A stretch of DNA of 13,473 nt from CAZVXI01 sp964631295 (GCA_964631295.1 CAZVXI010000079.1:1-13473); one strand, 5' to 3'. Shown: positions 1 through 8,614, counted from the stretch's first letter. Numbers and translations are program-made. Notes: a model not told the origin generated them from the letters alone.

Positions 1-37
1 CCTCGGCCTCGGGCGCTTCTTCGGAACCGACGAAAAC

Positions 38-3000
38 TCAGCAACTGCTGCCCCATTGACCGAGCACCTCAAGCAGGTCGCCGAGTCCGACGGTGCCGCT
101 GTCGTCGAGGTCAGCGTCGGCGTCGGCCAGACCCCACTTGCTCAGGATGTTGAGCAGATCTGAGAGACCGACGCTGTTGTCACCGTCGGTATCACCCGGG
201 CATGTCGTGAACATGTCATCACACCACTCGATGAACGTGCCGAGTACCTGCTCCTGATTGCTTGCGCCACTGATGGCCTCGAGTGGGAACACGAGGAACG
301 TCGAACGATACGTGCCGCCGTCCGTACTCACACCCGCGTTGCCCACGTCGCCGATGAACGCGAGCTCTGATGATTCGGCAACGACCAGCGTGTCTGAGTA
401 ATCGGTGAAGGGATAGCTGGTTGAGTATGGGCCAAGGCCATCGAAGACGTCCGCGCCGGTCAGCGTGTTCTGATCGGTGTCGTTCGTGATCGAGCCGACG
501 CCAAGGTACTCTGTCATAAACGATGTCAAGCCACGGTCAAAGTGGTAGTCCTGTGATGAAAGGAACAGGCAGCCGCCATCATCGAGGTATGCCGCGAGTG
601 CTGTTTCGCCAGCCGCGCCCGGGCCGGCAGCGCCGCCCCATTCGTCACCGGTAAACCAGATCACGAAATCGTATTCGCTGAGCGTCGTTGCATCTGGCTC
701 GCCATCGCTGTTGCCAGTGTCCCAGACGTCAAACTCATACCCGAGCGAATCCAGCAAAGCGATGTATGTTGCAGAGACATCCGGGCTGTTGTCATCATCA
801 TCAATGATCAGCAATGGAGGTCGATCGAGCGTTGTGAACAGGAACACACTCGAGTCATCACTGAGCCCGCACGGATTCAGAGCGCGGACGCGCCAGTAAT
901 AGGACGTGAGTGTATCGAGCGCCGGTTCCACAGCGACAGTCGGTTCCGTCGTTGTCGCGCTGAATGCGATGTTATTGAAGTCTGGATCTGTGGCAACTTG
1001 CACTTCGTAGCTCGTCGCACCCGCTGCGGATGACCATGACAGCGTCGGCGCGAGTCCAACCGCTGTCGCGTTGTTCGCAGGCGTCGTTGGCAATGGCGTG
1101 TCGGGTACCTCGGAACGAATCGTCGCAAAGAAATCGAATGTCTTGACAGTGTCGCCCGATGTTGCAGTCACGGTGATCACGTGATCTCCCGCTGAGGCCA
1201 GCGAAAGGTACCGCACGCTTACACCAACCGTTGCCGGCGGAGTGACGGAACTGTCCGTCGTTCCAACGAGCAGGTCGCTCGACGCAGTCGACGCCGAAAG
1301 CGAAACTGTCTCGCTGAAATCGAGAATCTGCCCGATATCCAGCGAGAACTGGTGCAGACCTGGCGCACATCCTTCGTGTGTGTTCGCTTCGGATGCAAGG
1401 AAGAAACCCGGCTCGACCGCAGCGTTGTACGCAACAAGTGCAAAGTCCTGATCTGTCAGGTCACCTTCCCCCGGGATGCCGTCAGATGAGATGTTTGCAG
1501 CCCGAACCGTCACCGTGACTGAGCCGGGCGCGTTCGGGCCGAGGAACACACCTTCCGTATTGTTCACGCCATCTGCAGTTCCGCCGCTCTGGCTCCAGCC
1601 GTCAGCAGCAAAGTTGTTACCGCGATACGTGATGCCGTCCGCGACAACTTCCAGATCGAGGTCGTTGTTCCAGGCGGGGGTTGATCCTCCAAGGCCGTGT
1701 CCCGGAGCATCCGTCCATACGAGCATGATTCTGATGGGCTGATCGGATTCCAGCGGGCTGAACGACATGGTCCATTCATCACCCGTGTCATCAAACACAA
1801 CCGGGTTGTCGACGTACTGAACGCCGAGTGGGTTGGCGTCGAGAACAGCGGGCAGATTCATCCGGCCCCAGCCCTGTTTGTTGTCGAAAGGATGGCCCAG
1901 CGTATTGCCATCGGCATCATCGAAACCCTCGAGATTGTGACACGCGGGGAGGAACGCTGCTTTGATCAGAGCAGGGCTTGGATCCTCGACGAGTCCGCGC
2001 GAAGCAGTCAGATTGCGGTAGTGCTCAATAAACAACGCAACTGCACCAGACACATGAGGCGAGGCCATGGAGGTTCCGCACAGCAGGTCGTAGTTTCCGC
2101 CGGGCGTCGTCGAATCGACATTGCAACCAGGCGCGACCATGTGCGGAATGGTGCGACCATCGAGCGCTGGACCGTGCCCAGAGTTAGAAGAGAGATCGTT
2201 GATATCAAGAATCTGCTCCCCGGAACCGGTTTGCATCTTCGTTGAACCAATGTTGAAGAGGTTCTTCCCTTCGTCGGGCGATCCCTGCGTCGATGTTCCG
2301 CCCCCGCCGTTCATAAATGAAAGCACGAATGTGAGCGGCTGGTTGCCCGGTGCGTCGGGGTCTGCATCGCGCACGCCGACATCCACCTGGCGTGTGTCAT
2401 CGTCGTACCCTTGCGGCGAACCTGCAGGCCCCCAACTATTTCCGGAGAGCGATGCGCCGTTGTTGTACGAGTCGGTCATGAGCAAAAGCATTCCACCCGC
2501 CTGCGAGAAGTGCGGGGAGTAGTTTTGCGCAACGAGATCGGCCCCCGGTGCGACGCCGAGCCCTCGCAGGAACCCGAAGCTGTCCGTGACCCCGGACGCA
2601 CCGTCAGCAGCCATGATGCCAGCCGTGTGTGTGCCGTGCGAACTGCTTGTATTATCACAGGTCGTTCCCGAGCATGGCAGCATACGATTGGTCAGATCAG
2701 GGTGGGATTCATCCACGCCACTGTCAACGTTGGCGATAATCACACCGTTGCCGTCCAGCCCGATTGTTGCGAGCCAACTTTCATATCCGGGCGATGCAGT
2801 ATTCGAGCCATCGTAGTTACCCGCATTGATCTGATTGCTCATCTCACCGCGCAGGCCACCGTCCGTCGGAACTGCCTTGATGCTGTACACACCGGCAATC
2901 TGCGCAATGTCTGCGACCGCTTGACCGTTCACCGTGAAACTCACGATCTCGAAAACACGGTCTACCTTCGCCCGGCTTGTTACATCAGCACCGAGCATTG

Positions 3001-3577
3001 CAATCTGCTCGATGATCGATTCGACCTGTGCCCCGCGATAAACCATGGCGCGCATGTCAACTGGTCGATCGGGGAGGTTGCGATACCACGGAAGTACACG
3101 AAACGCAGGGACAAAGTCACCTTCAAATCGAACATCAGCCGGCAATTGCGCATTGCGCGCTGAGAATGGCTTGCCCCACACGATGTACGTGTACGGGTGT
3201 ATGTACTGGACGATCTCCATGCCCCTCGCTGTGAGGTCATCGATCCACTGCTGATTTGTCGGACCCGTGAACTGCACGAGCCGCAGATCGTTACCGAGAT
3301 CGTCAGCCATGCCCTGCGCCCACGGGCCGTCAATCGGTGGCAGACCGTCGACAGGATCAAAGCGGACTTGGCCGAGTGTCAACGCGTATTCGCCGTCGGA
3401 CAACTCTGCGACGTCGAACGGATGCGTCACCGGTGGGGGCGGCGGAATAATCGCAGTCTCATCGGGGCCGCGTCGTCGGGGCCCATCATCGCCGAGATTG
3501 GCGCTCTGCTGTGCAACGGATAACCCGCCGACGACCACGGTAAGGAAAGCGGCGAAAGAGATCGCTCGTGTCTGCAT
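38..3577 (-). CDS. Secreted multidomain subtilisin-like (S8) serine protease with dockerin-like tail
   Basis: Predicted exported endopeptidase of 1179 residues. Residues 1-22 form a signal peptide ending SVA before QQ. A proline-rich linker and pro-region of about 260 residues follow. The catalytic domain shows the S8 triad: Asp285 (VDSGVD), His314 (SHGTHTAG) and Ser503 (GTSMASPHV), with oxyanion Asn380 (SGNSWGP). After it comes a beta-barrel like the Kp43-type subtilase C-domain (about 600-720, LVWTDAPG and NNDLDLEV). A fibronectin type III-like domain (about 827-917) follows, then a Rossmann-like GATase1/ThuA-like module (about 921-1121, starting LLIIDDDD). The end carries two EF-hand loops, Asp-rich at 1129-1140 and 1156-1167, as in type I dockerin-like tails. 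The ATG at 3577 is preferred because GGAG lies 6 bases upstream and the signal peptide begins there; an upstream ATG at 3655 would bury the signal peptide. The family assignment is firm; the substrate is unknown. Confidence 0.93.
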   Translation of the reverse strand: MQTRAISFAAFLTVVVGGLSVAQQSANLGDDGPRRRGPDETAIIPPPPPVTHPFDVAELSDGEYALTLGQVRFDPVDGLPPIDGPWAQGMADDLGNDLRLVQFTGPTNQQWIDDLTARGMEIVQYIHPYTYIVWGKPFSARNAQLPADVRFEGDFVPAFRVLPWYRNLPDRPVDMRAMVYRGAQVESIIEQIAMLGADVTSRAKVDRVFEIVSFTVNGQAVADIAQIAGVYSIKAVPTDGGLRGEMSNQINAGNYDGSNTASPGYESWLATIGLDGNGVIIANVDSGVDESHPDLTNRMLPCSGTTCDNTSSSHGTHTAGIMAADGASGVTDSFGFLRGLGVAPGADLVAQNYSPHFSQAGGMLLLMTDSYNNGASLSGNSWGPAGSPQGYDDDTRQVDVGVRDADPDAPGNQPLTFVLSFMNGGGGTSTQGSPDEGKNLFNIGSTKMQTGSGEQILDINDLSSNSGHGPALDGRTIPHMVAPGCNVDSTTPGGNYDLLCGTSMASPHVSGAVALFIEHYRNLTASRGLVEDPSPALIKAAFLPACHNLEGFDDADGNTLGHPFDNKQGWGRMNLPAVLDANPLGVQYVDNPVVFDDTGDEWTMSFSPLESDQPIRIMLVWTDAPGHGLGGSTPAWNNDLDLEVVADGITYRGNNFAADGWSQSGGTADGVNNTEGVFLGPNAPGSVTVTVRAANISSDGIPGEGDLTDQDFALVAYNAAVEPGFFLASEANTHEGCAPGLHQFSLDIGQILDFSETVSLSASTASSDLLVGTTDSSVTPPATVGVSVRYLSLASAGDHVITVTATSGDTVKTFDFFATIRSEVPDTPLPTTPANNATAVGLAPTLSWSSAAGATSYEVQVATDPDFNNIAFSATTTEPTVAVEPALDTLTSYYWRVRALNPCGLSDDSSVFLFTTLDRPPLLIIDDDDNSPDVSATYIALLDSLGYEFDVWDTGNSDGEPDATTLSEYDFVIWFTGDEWGGAAGPGAAGETALAAYLDDGGCLFLSSQDYHFDRGLTSFMTEYLGVGSITNDTDQNTLTGADVFDGLGPYSTSYPFTDYSDTLVVAESSELAFIGDVGNAGVSTDGGTYRSTFLVFPLEAISGASNQEQVLGTFIEWCDDMFTTCPGDTDGDNSVGLSDLLNILSKWGLADADADLDDSGTVGLGDLLEVLGQWGSSC

Positions 3578-3583
3578 GTCCTG

Positions 3584-3587
3584 CTCC
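3584..3587 (-). promoter_or_regulatory. Shine-Dalgarno site setting the protease start
   Basis: On the minus strand GGAG stands 6 bases before the ATG at 3577. It decides this start over the in-frame ATG at 3655, which would add 26 residues in front of the signal peptide. Confidence 0.7.
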
Positions 3588-3747
3588 GAGGTTGCACCAA
3601 TGCCTCGATGGCCTGGCGACCCATCGAACATCGGAAAATCCACACCTTCGTCCACCGAACCCGCAGCCGGCGGATGCCCTTATCTTCTACGCCACCATAA
3701 CCCAGTTTCCAGTCTGAGTTGAGACGAAAAATCGACCTTGGACCGGC

Positions 3748-5157
3748 TCACAGGTTTTTGAATGCCTCGATCGCCGCCTCACGGGTCACCTTGTGGTCCA
3801 CGATCGGCTCCGGATAGCCCAATTTCTTGCGCAAATCCGAGGGCGGATCATGGATCGCCTTCCCCGTGACATCTGCAAGTTCCCTGACGTAGCGACGAAT
3901 ATACACGCCGTCCGGATCGGCCTTCGTGCTCTGGCTTGTTGGATTGAAGATCCGAAAATACGGCGCGGCGTCGGTGCCAGTTGACGCAGACCACTGCCAT
4001 CCGCCGTTGTTTGAAGCGAGGTCGCCGTCGATCAGGTGACGCATAAAGTGCCGCTCCCCGAGACGCCAGTCGAGTAGCAGGTCCTTCGAGAGGAACATCG
4101 CCGTCACCATGCGGAGGCGGTTGTGCATCCAACCTTCCGCTTGTAGCTGCCGCATGCCCGCATCGACAATCGGAAAGCCGGTTTCGCCCTCTTTCCATGC
4201 GGCGAGATGCTGGTCATTCGAGTTCCACCTGATGTTGCGCGTGTTTGTCTTGAATGGCTGCGCCATGCTCACCCGCGGGTAGCCAACGAGAATGTGGCGA
4301 TAGAACTCTCGCCAGATCAGTTCACTGATCCACGCATCGAGTCCTTTCGCGCCATTTCGAAGCTTCCCGCCGTTGGCACGCATGGCCGCCCGCAGACACT
4401 CGTGTGGCGAGATCACTCCGAGTGCGAGATAGGGCGACAACCGACTTGTCGCATCCTCTGCGGCAAGATCGCGCATGTCTTTGTAATGTGCTGCTCGATT
4501 CTTCACGAACCGCTCGAGACGCTTCCGCGCGTGGTCTTCCCCCCCGGGCCATAGTTCGTCGTTGTCGCAGTCAAGATCGAATCCCTTGATGTCAGTCGGT
4601 ATACCCGACCCCTTGCCACACATCGTATCGAGCGGCCGAGGATCCAGAGCATCGCGAACCGACGTCTCCTCAAGATGCACCGAGAGCGCCTTGCGAAACG
4701 GCGAATACACTGAATAGAACCGATCATCTGAGGTACGGATCGTGCCCGGAGCAGCGAAGACCTGATCGTGGAACTGATGCATCGCGATGCCACGCTCAGC
4801 GAGTTTCGATTCGACCGCCTCGTCGCGTCGCCGCTCGTTGATCTCATACTCGCGATTGCAGTAGACGGCTTCGCACGAGTGTTCTTCACACAGAGTCAAG
4901 ATCGCCTCGGGCACATCATCGAACGTGTCCGCTTCAATAACATGCAGAGCAATGTTGAGGGATTCGAGCTTCGCGCGCAGTTCCCGAAGGTTACGCATGA
5001 GGAACGCGACTTTGATGTCAGCCCAGTCATGCTCCTGCCATTGACCGGGGCTGAGGCAGAACACTGCCAGCACCTCATTCGACGCTGCGGCAGCGTGGTA
5101 GAGAGCAGGGTTGTCGGTCGTCCGAAGGTCAGCACGGAACCACATCAATGTTCGCAT
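3748..5157 (-). CDS. phrB: Class I CPD photolyase (deoxyribodipyrimidine photo-lyase)
   Basis: Light-driven repair of UV-induced cyclobutane pyrimidine dimers, cytoplasmic, FAD-dependent. The 469-residue protein is full length for the family. It opens with the photolyase alpha/beta antenna domain (MRTLMWFRADLR; NREYEINE resembles the folate-antenna contact region of the E. coli enzyme). The FAD-binding helical domain follows (SRLSPYLALG, LIWREFYRH, GWMHNRLRM, DGDLASNNGGWQW, ASTGTDAAPYFRIFNP). Trp311, Trp364 and Trp387 have the same spacing (53 and 23 residues) as the E. coli electron-transfer triad W306/W359/W382, and Asn383 matches the Asn facing flavin N5. These residues favour an active CPD enzyme over a cryptochrome. 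The start at 5157 has GAGG 6 bases upstream; an ATG at 5232 would add 25 unrelated residues and overlap the divergent neighbour. The gene is divergent from the aminotransferase, with 65 bp between starts. Confidence 0.97.
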   Translation of the reverse strand: MRTLMWFRADLRTTDNPALYHAAAASNEVLAVFCLSPGQWQEHDWADIKVAFLMRNLRELRAKLESLNIALHVIEADTFDDVPEAILTLCEEHSCEAVYCNREYEINERRRDEAVESKLAERGIAMHQFHDQVFAAPGTIRTSDDRFYSVYSPFRKALSVHLEETSVRDALDPRPLDTMCGKGSGIPTDIKGFDLDCDNDELWPGGEDHARKRLERFVKNRAAHYKDMRDLAAEDATSRLSPYLALGVISPHECLRAAMRANGGKLRNGAKGLDAWISELIWREFYRHILVGYPRVSMAQPFKTNTRNIRWNSNDQHLAAWKEGETGFPIVDAGMRQLQAEGWMHNRLRMVTAMFLSKDLLLDWRLGERHFMRHLIDGDLASNNGGWQWSASTGTDAAPYFRIFNPTSQSTKADPDGVYIRRYVRELADVTGKAIHDPPSDLRKKLGYPEPIVDHKVTREAAIEAFKNL

Positions 5158-5163
5158 CAGTTT

Positions 5164-5167
5164 CCTC
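5164..5167 (-). promoter_or_regulatory. Shine-Dalgarno site of the photolyase gene
   Basis: The minus strand reads GAGGAAACTG directly before the ATG at 5157. This is a strong ribosome site that fixes the start at the conserved MRTLMWFRADLR N-terminus. Confidence 0.75.
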
Positions 5168-5222
5168 GTATCAGAGCAAGTCGCGGGCTGCCATATGGCT
5201 GCGATTTCGCTACCGTACCAGC

Positions 5223-6398
5223 ATGGATGCAATCAATGTGCAATCGGCAGATGTTCGTGCTGAGCGTTTTCGCTCGTTCGGTGAGACGATCTTCGCAGAG
5301 ATGAACCGTCTCGCGCTGCAACATGATGCGGTCAATCTCGGACAGGGATTCCCGAGTTTCGGCGGGCCCGACGTCATGCTCGAAGCCGCAGTGGCAGCAA
5401 TGAGAGCAGGGCAGAACCAGTACGGACCGACCAACGGCCTCCCGGCATTGACGCAGGAAATAGCGCGCGTGTTCGGAGAAACTTCCGGCCTCGATGTCGA
5501 TCCCTCGCGCGAAGTGACCGTGACCGTTGGATGCACCGAAGCTCTCGGTGCTGCTGCACTCGGGCTCATCAACCCGGGTGACGAAGTCATTCTCTTCGAA
5601 CCTTACTACGACTGCTATCTCGCAGATGTGCTCATGGCAGGGGCCACGCCGAGGTTCATAACGCTGTCTCCGCCTCGGTTTGATTTCGATCCGGCAGAGC
5701 TTGAAGAAGCATTCAACGAACGTACTCGAGCGATCATCCTGAATTCGCCACACAACCCGAGCGGCAGCGTGCTCAACCGCTCGCGACTCGAAACGATCGC
5801 ACGTTTGTGCCAGCAACACGATGTCCTGGTATTGTCTGACGAGGTCTATGAGCGTCTGATTTACGAGGGCGAGCACATACACATCGCTTCGCTCGAGGGC
5901 ATGTGGGAGCGGACCATCACGATGTCCGGTCTGGGCAAGACATATTCCGCGACAGGCTGGCGAGTGGGGTGGACGATCGCACCGCCACACCTGACGCATG
6001 CGATACGCTCCGCGCATCAGTTCCTGACCTTCGGCGCCCCGACGCCGCTCCAGCATGGTGCAGTCGCCGCCTTGCAGGTCGCAGATGACTACTACCGCGA
6101 TCTCGTGGCTCTTCTCAAACGCCACCGCGATCTGCTCGCTGACGGGCTCAGCAACATCGGATTCACCGTATATCGCCCGGCGGCTGGCTACTTCATTCTT
6201 GCGGACCACACGCCGCTCGGCTTTGACAACGATGTTGCGTTTGCGCGTCATCTTGTGGCACACATCGGTGTTGCCGCGATCCCACCGAGTTCGTTCTACT
6301 CCAAACCTGCGCGAGGCGCATCGCTCACACGTTTTGCATTCTGTAAGGATCAGACGACGATCGAAGAAGCGCTCAATCGGATGTCACGATTGGAGTGA
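5223..6398 (+). CDS. PLP-dependent class I/II aminotransferase (methionine/kynurenine transaminase-like)
   Basis: Predicted cytoplasmic fold-type I transaminase of 391 residues that transfers an amino group to a 2-oxo acid. Visible landmarks are the substrate-loop motif VNLGQGFPSFGGPD near the N-terminus, YGPTNGLPALTQEIA, the Asn178 motif (SPHNPSGSV), Asp206 (SDEVYERL), the Schiff-base Lys239 in SGLGKTYSATGWRVGW, and the carboxylate-binding Arg370 (TRFAFCK). The LGQGFPSF/GKTYSATGWRVGW combination is typical of the kynurenine-oxoglutarate, glutamine-phenylpyruvate and methionine (YbdL-like) group, so aromatic amino acids or methionine are likely substrates; this cannot be settled from sequence. 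The ATG at 5223 has no obvious Shine-Dalgarno, but TACCGT sits at -12 to -7, compatible with a leaderless mRNA. The start at 5148 would run into the photolyase start. The last 15 bases overlap the end of the opposing symporter gene. Confidence 0.92.
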   Translation: MDAINVQSADVRAERFRSFGETIFAEMNRLALQHDAVNLGQGFPSFGGPDVMLEAAVAAMRAGQNQYGPTNGLPALTQEIARVFGETSGLDVDPSREVTVTVGCTEALGAAALGLINPGDEVILFEPYYDCYLADVLMAGATPRFITLSPPRFDFDPAELEEAFNERTRAIILNSPHNPSGSVLNRSRLETIARLCQQHDVLVLSDEVYERLIYEGEHIHIASLEGMWERTITMSGLGKTYSATGWRVGWTIAPPHLTHAIRSAHQFLTFGAPTPLQHGAVAALQVADDYYRDLVALLKRHRDLLADGLSNIGFTVYRPAAGYFILADHTPLGFDNDVAFARHLVAHIGVAAIPPSSFYSKPARGASLTRFAFCKDQTTIEEALNRMSRLE

Positions 6399-7973
6399 TG
6401 CACGCCGCCTGCCGGAAATGCATACAGCGGTGCTCAAACCCGTCGCGATTGTCATACGCCACGGCATCGCGGGGCGTGTGAGGTAGTCGCGGAGCGTGAG
6501 ATTCTCCGGATCGTACTCGTGCGCGCCAGCGCAGAGAGTCCACACCGCCGGGTCCATCGCAGCCACGCAGGCGAAGCCTGTGATCAATGCCGCAAGTGCG
6601 CTCCGTCCGTTCCCGCGGTTGGTCAGCAACGCCGTCAGAAATACGGCAAGCAACCCGCTGTACGCGAACATCATCACCCCAAGCGCGAAGGTGATCAGCG
6701 TCTCGCCGCTGTGCTTGTGAAGCGCGACGCACAGGCATGCGAACGCCGCGAGAAGGGTGGCCCATCCGACTACAACCAGCCGCATTGGCCAGCCATGATT
6801 GCTCACCGCTCTCTTGGCCGGCACAAAGTCGGTCATTGTGGCAGCAGCCATGGCGCTGAGGGCAGAATCGAGGCTGCTCATCGCTGCTGCGAACAGGCCT
6901 GCAATCATCAAACCGCGCAAACCGGCCGGCATCTCCGCGAGAATGAACTCGACAAATACGTCGCGCGATGCATCCGGAGGGAGCGGAGCTGTTCCGGCAA
7001 CGACGTGCGGCATCTTGTACAACACAAATAGCAGCAATCCCAGCACGAGGAACATGGTCGCCATCGGCACGCTGAGCAGCTTGCCGAGGATCGCTGCCCA
7101 TGCGCCGCGTTTTGCATCGCGACATGTCAGCAGTCGCTGGGCAAGATCCTGATCAGTTCCAATCGCGGCAACATGAAACAGCAACCAGCCCGTCAATGCG
7201 GTCCACAGTGTGAACGTCTTCGTCGGATCGCCCGAAAAATCGAGCAGACGCAGTTTGCTGGAGCCGTTCTCCTGCGTTGCTCCCTGTAAACCTGTCACCA
7301 GTTCGCCTGCGCTCAGGCCGATGCGGTCAAATGCAATCCAGATAGCGCCGACCAGAGCGACGAACAGGATGCCGGCCTGCAACGCATCAGTCCAGATAAC
7401 TGCTCGAATCCCACCTGCCATGGTGTAAGCCGCGGCCACAATCGAGATGATCACGACCGAAGCCTGCAATGCAGTGGGGTGCGTATCACCGAACGCAATC
7501 ATCGCAAAGGGGATCGCGACCATGAACAGCCTCGCGCCGCTCGCAAACACGCGACCGATGAGGAACATCGCACTGGTTGCACGCCTTGCCGTGCCGCCGA
7601 AAGACTGCCCGACCAGTTCGTACACGCTCGTTACGCCAAGGCGATAGAAGCGTGGCAGAAAGAGGAACGCCACGATCAGAATCGCGAGGATGCCGCCGAT
7701 TTCCTGCGACAGGTACGAAAGATCGAGCGCGTACGAGAACTCCGGCCCGCCGATGAACGTCGCCGCGGAGAGCATGGTTGCCAGCAGTGAAAGCGACACG
7801 GCCCATGCGGGCATCGAGCGGCCGGCGAGAAAGAAGTCCTCACGATCACCACGAGCCTTCGAGCGAGTGGCACACACAACGCCAATCGTGCACAGCACGG
7901 CAAGGTACACAGCAACGACAACCCAGTCGGCTGGGCCGAACGTTGCTGCCGTTTGGTCGGCGGAGATGAACAT
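6384..7973 (-). CDS. Sodium:solute symporter (SSS family) permease
   Basis: Integral inner-membrane transporter of 529 residues, expected to couple Na+ entry to solute uptake (SSS family, TC 2.A.21). Hydrophobic segments fill nearly the whole chain; I estimate about 13 membrane helices. Family signatures are GGIRAVIWTDALQ at 187-199 and the run at 359-383 containing FAAAMSSLDSALSAMAAATMTD, whose Ser365/Ser366 match the serines of the Na2 sodium site in vSGLT-like proteins. DFFLAGRSMP near residue 46 is another typical SSS element. AGGA lies 8 bases before the ATG at 7973. The gene is divergent from the QueC-like gene (78 bp between starts) and overlaps the aminotransferase gene tail-to-tail by 15 bases. 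The substrate cannot be read from the sequence; sugar, carboxylate and amino-acid carriers all share these motifs. Confidence 0.93.
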   Translation of the reverse strand: MFISADQTAATFGPADWVVVAVYLAVLCTIGVVCATRSKARGDREDFFLAGRSMPAWAVSLSLLATMLSAATFIGGPEFSYALDLSYLSQEIGGILAILIVAFLFLPRFYRLGVTSVYELVGQSFGGTARRATSAMFLIGRVFASGARLFMVAIPFAMIAFGDTHPTALQASVVIISIVAAAYTMAGGIRAVIWTDALQAGILFVALVGAIWIAFDRIGLSAGELVTGLQGATQENGSSKLRLLDFSGDPTKTFTLWTALTGWLLFHVAAIGTDQDLAQRLLTCRDAKRGAWAAILGKLLSVPMATMFLVLGLLLFVLYKMPHVVAGTAPLPPDASRDVFVEFILAEMPAGLRGLMIAGLFAAAMSSLDSALSAMAAATMTDFVPAKRAVSNHGWPMRLVVVGWATLLAAFACLCVALHKHSGETLITFALGVMMFAYSGLLAVFLTALLTNRGNGRSALAALITGFACVAAMDPAVWTLCAGAHEYDPENLTLRDYLTRPAMPWRMTIATGLSTAVCISGRRRASLQS

Positions 7974-8040
7974 CAGTGGTATCCTGAGGGCAAGACGGTG
8001 CCGGATCGAATCGGCATCGATCAGCCGTCAGGCACTGCCG

Positions 8041-8045
8041 AAGGA
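8041..8045 (+). promoter_or_regulatory. Shine-Dalgarno site setting the QueC-like start
   Basis: AAGGA stands 6 bases before the ATG at 8052. This supports that start over the in-frame ATG at 7953, which lies inside the opposing symporter gene. Confidence 0.65.
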
Positions 8046-8051
8046 TTCGAC

Positions 8052-8600
8052 ATGGGACAACCCGCACTCGTGGTGATCGATACAGGCGATCCGCCATCAC
8101 TCGCCGCATTGTGCCTGCAGCGCGATCCATCCAGCACGATCCAGTGGTGTCCATCGCTTGCGGGCGATCCCGATGAGGATGCCCGCCGTCGTGCGGTCGG
8201 GCGTCACCACGAAGTCCTTCAGACGGCCGTGCTGCTTCATGATACCGTCGAGAGCACGGAGCCATTGTGCGACGCTCGGGCTCTGCTCGCTGCGTGCTCC
8301 ATCGCGGTGGGGCATGGCTGCAGGGCTGTCGTGTGGCCGGTCTGCGTCGGCCCGGATTTCGACGATGTCCGCCCTGTGCTCGATCTGGTCAGCCACGTTA
8401 CCGGCATCACAGCCCTCGCTGGGGGCGAGATCCTGATCGAGACACCCTTGCTCGATCTGGCACCTGAGCAGGTCGTCGACCTGATCCGACAGCACCATGT
8501 CCCGACTGGCCTGAGTTGGCCCTATGCAGATCCGGCAGGAGCATCACTCCGGGCAACACCCTGGCTGGAGGCGACCGAAAAGCAAATCGGCGTCATGTAA
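8052..8600 (+). CDS. Degenerate QueC-like (7-cyano-7-deazaguanine synthase-like) protein
   Basis: A 182-residue protein that I read as a shortened and eroded relative of QueC, the PP-loop ATPase that makes preQ0 for queuosine and related deazaguanines. The order of elements matches QueC. A strand and loop, ALVVIDTGDPPSLAALCL, sits where QueC has its SGGxDS P-loop. ARALLAACSIAVGHGCRAVVWPVCVG matches the QueC R-N-x-L-F/L-A-A-I-Y...A-I-x-G-V region. ILIETPLLDLAPEQVVDLI matches the QueC segment beginning FETPL, and VPTGLSWPY matches the stretch before the zinc cysteines. The SGG-D-S residues are replaced (DTGDPPS), and the C-terminal zinc-binding Cys cluster is absent, giving way to a short Ala/Pro-rich tail. 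It is therefore unlikely to make preQ0. This is an inference from remembered family motifs; the protein might also be a separate nucleotide-binding fold. It is 70 bp upstream of, and codirectional with, rplU. Confidence 0.55.
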   Translation: MGQPALVVIDTGDPPSLAALCLQRDPSSTIQWCPSLAGDPDEDARRRAVGRHHEVLQTAVLLHDTVESTEPLCDARALLAACSIAVGHGCRAVVWPVCVGPDFDDVRPVLDLVSHVTGITALAGGEILIETPLLDLAPEQVVDLIRQHHVPTGLSWPYADPAGASLRATPWLEATEKQIGVM

Positions 8601-8614
8601 CCAGAACCAGCCAC

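Noticed and set aside
2..59. Possible end of a plus-strand gene entering from the left edge and stopping at 59 (ending TKTQQLLPH).
   Set aside because: Only about 19 codons are visible, there is no recognisable motif, and the stretch overlaps the protease tail. It would fit the overlapping convergent pattern but cannot be supported from this window.
1697..3163. Long open frames on the plus strand opposite the protease gene (182 and 250 codons).
   Set aside because: They are mirror frames of a gene with firm catalytic motifs on the other strand; their translations show no domain, are rich in Arg, Cys and His, and lack ribosome sites.
3721..3747. T-rich stretch after the photolyase stop on the minus strand as a terminator.
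   Set aside because: ATTTTT is present, but the bases before it do not form a convincing stem.
5157..6263. A 368-codon frame on the minus strand opposite the aminotransferase.
   Set aside because: The opposite strand encodes a complete PLP enzyme. This frame gives an Arg/Cys/His-rich product without family features and conflicts with the photolyase start.
7953..8051. Longer version of the QueC-like gene starting at 7953.
   Set aside because: It would start inside the opposing symporter gene and add residues with no family match; the AAGGA site points to 8052.
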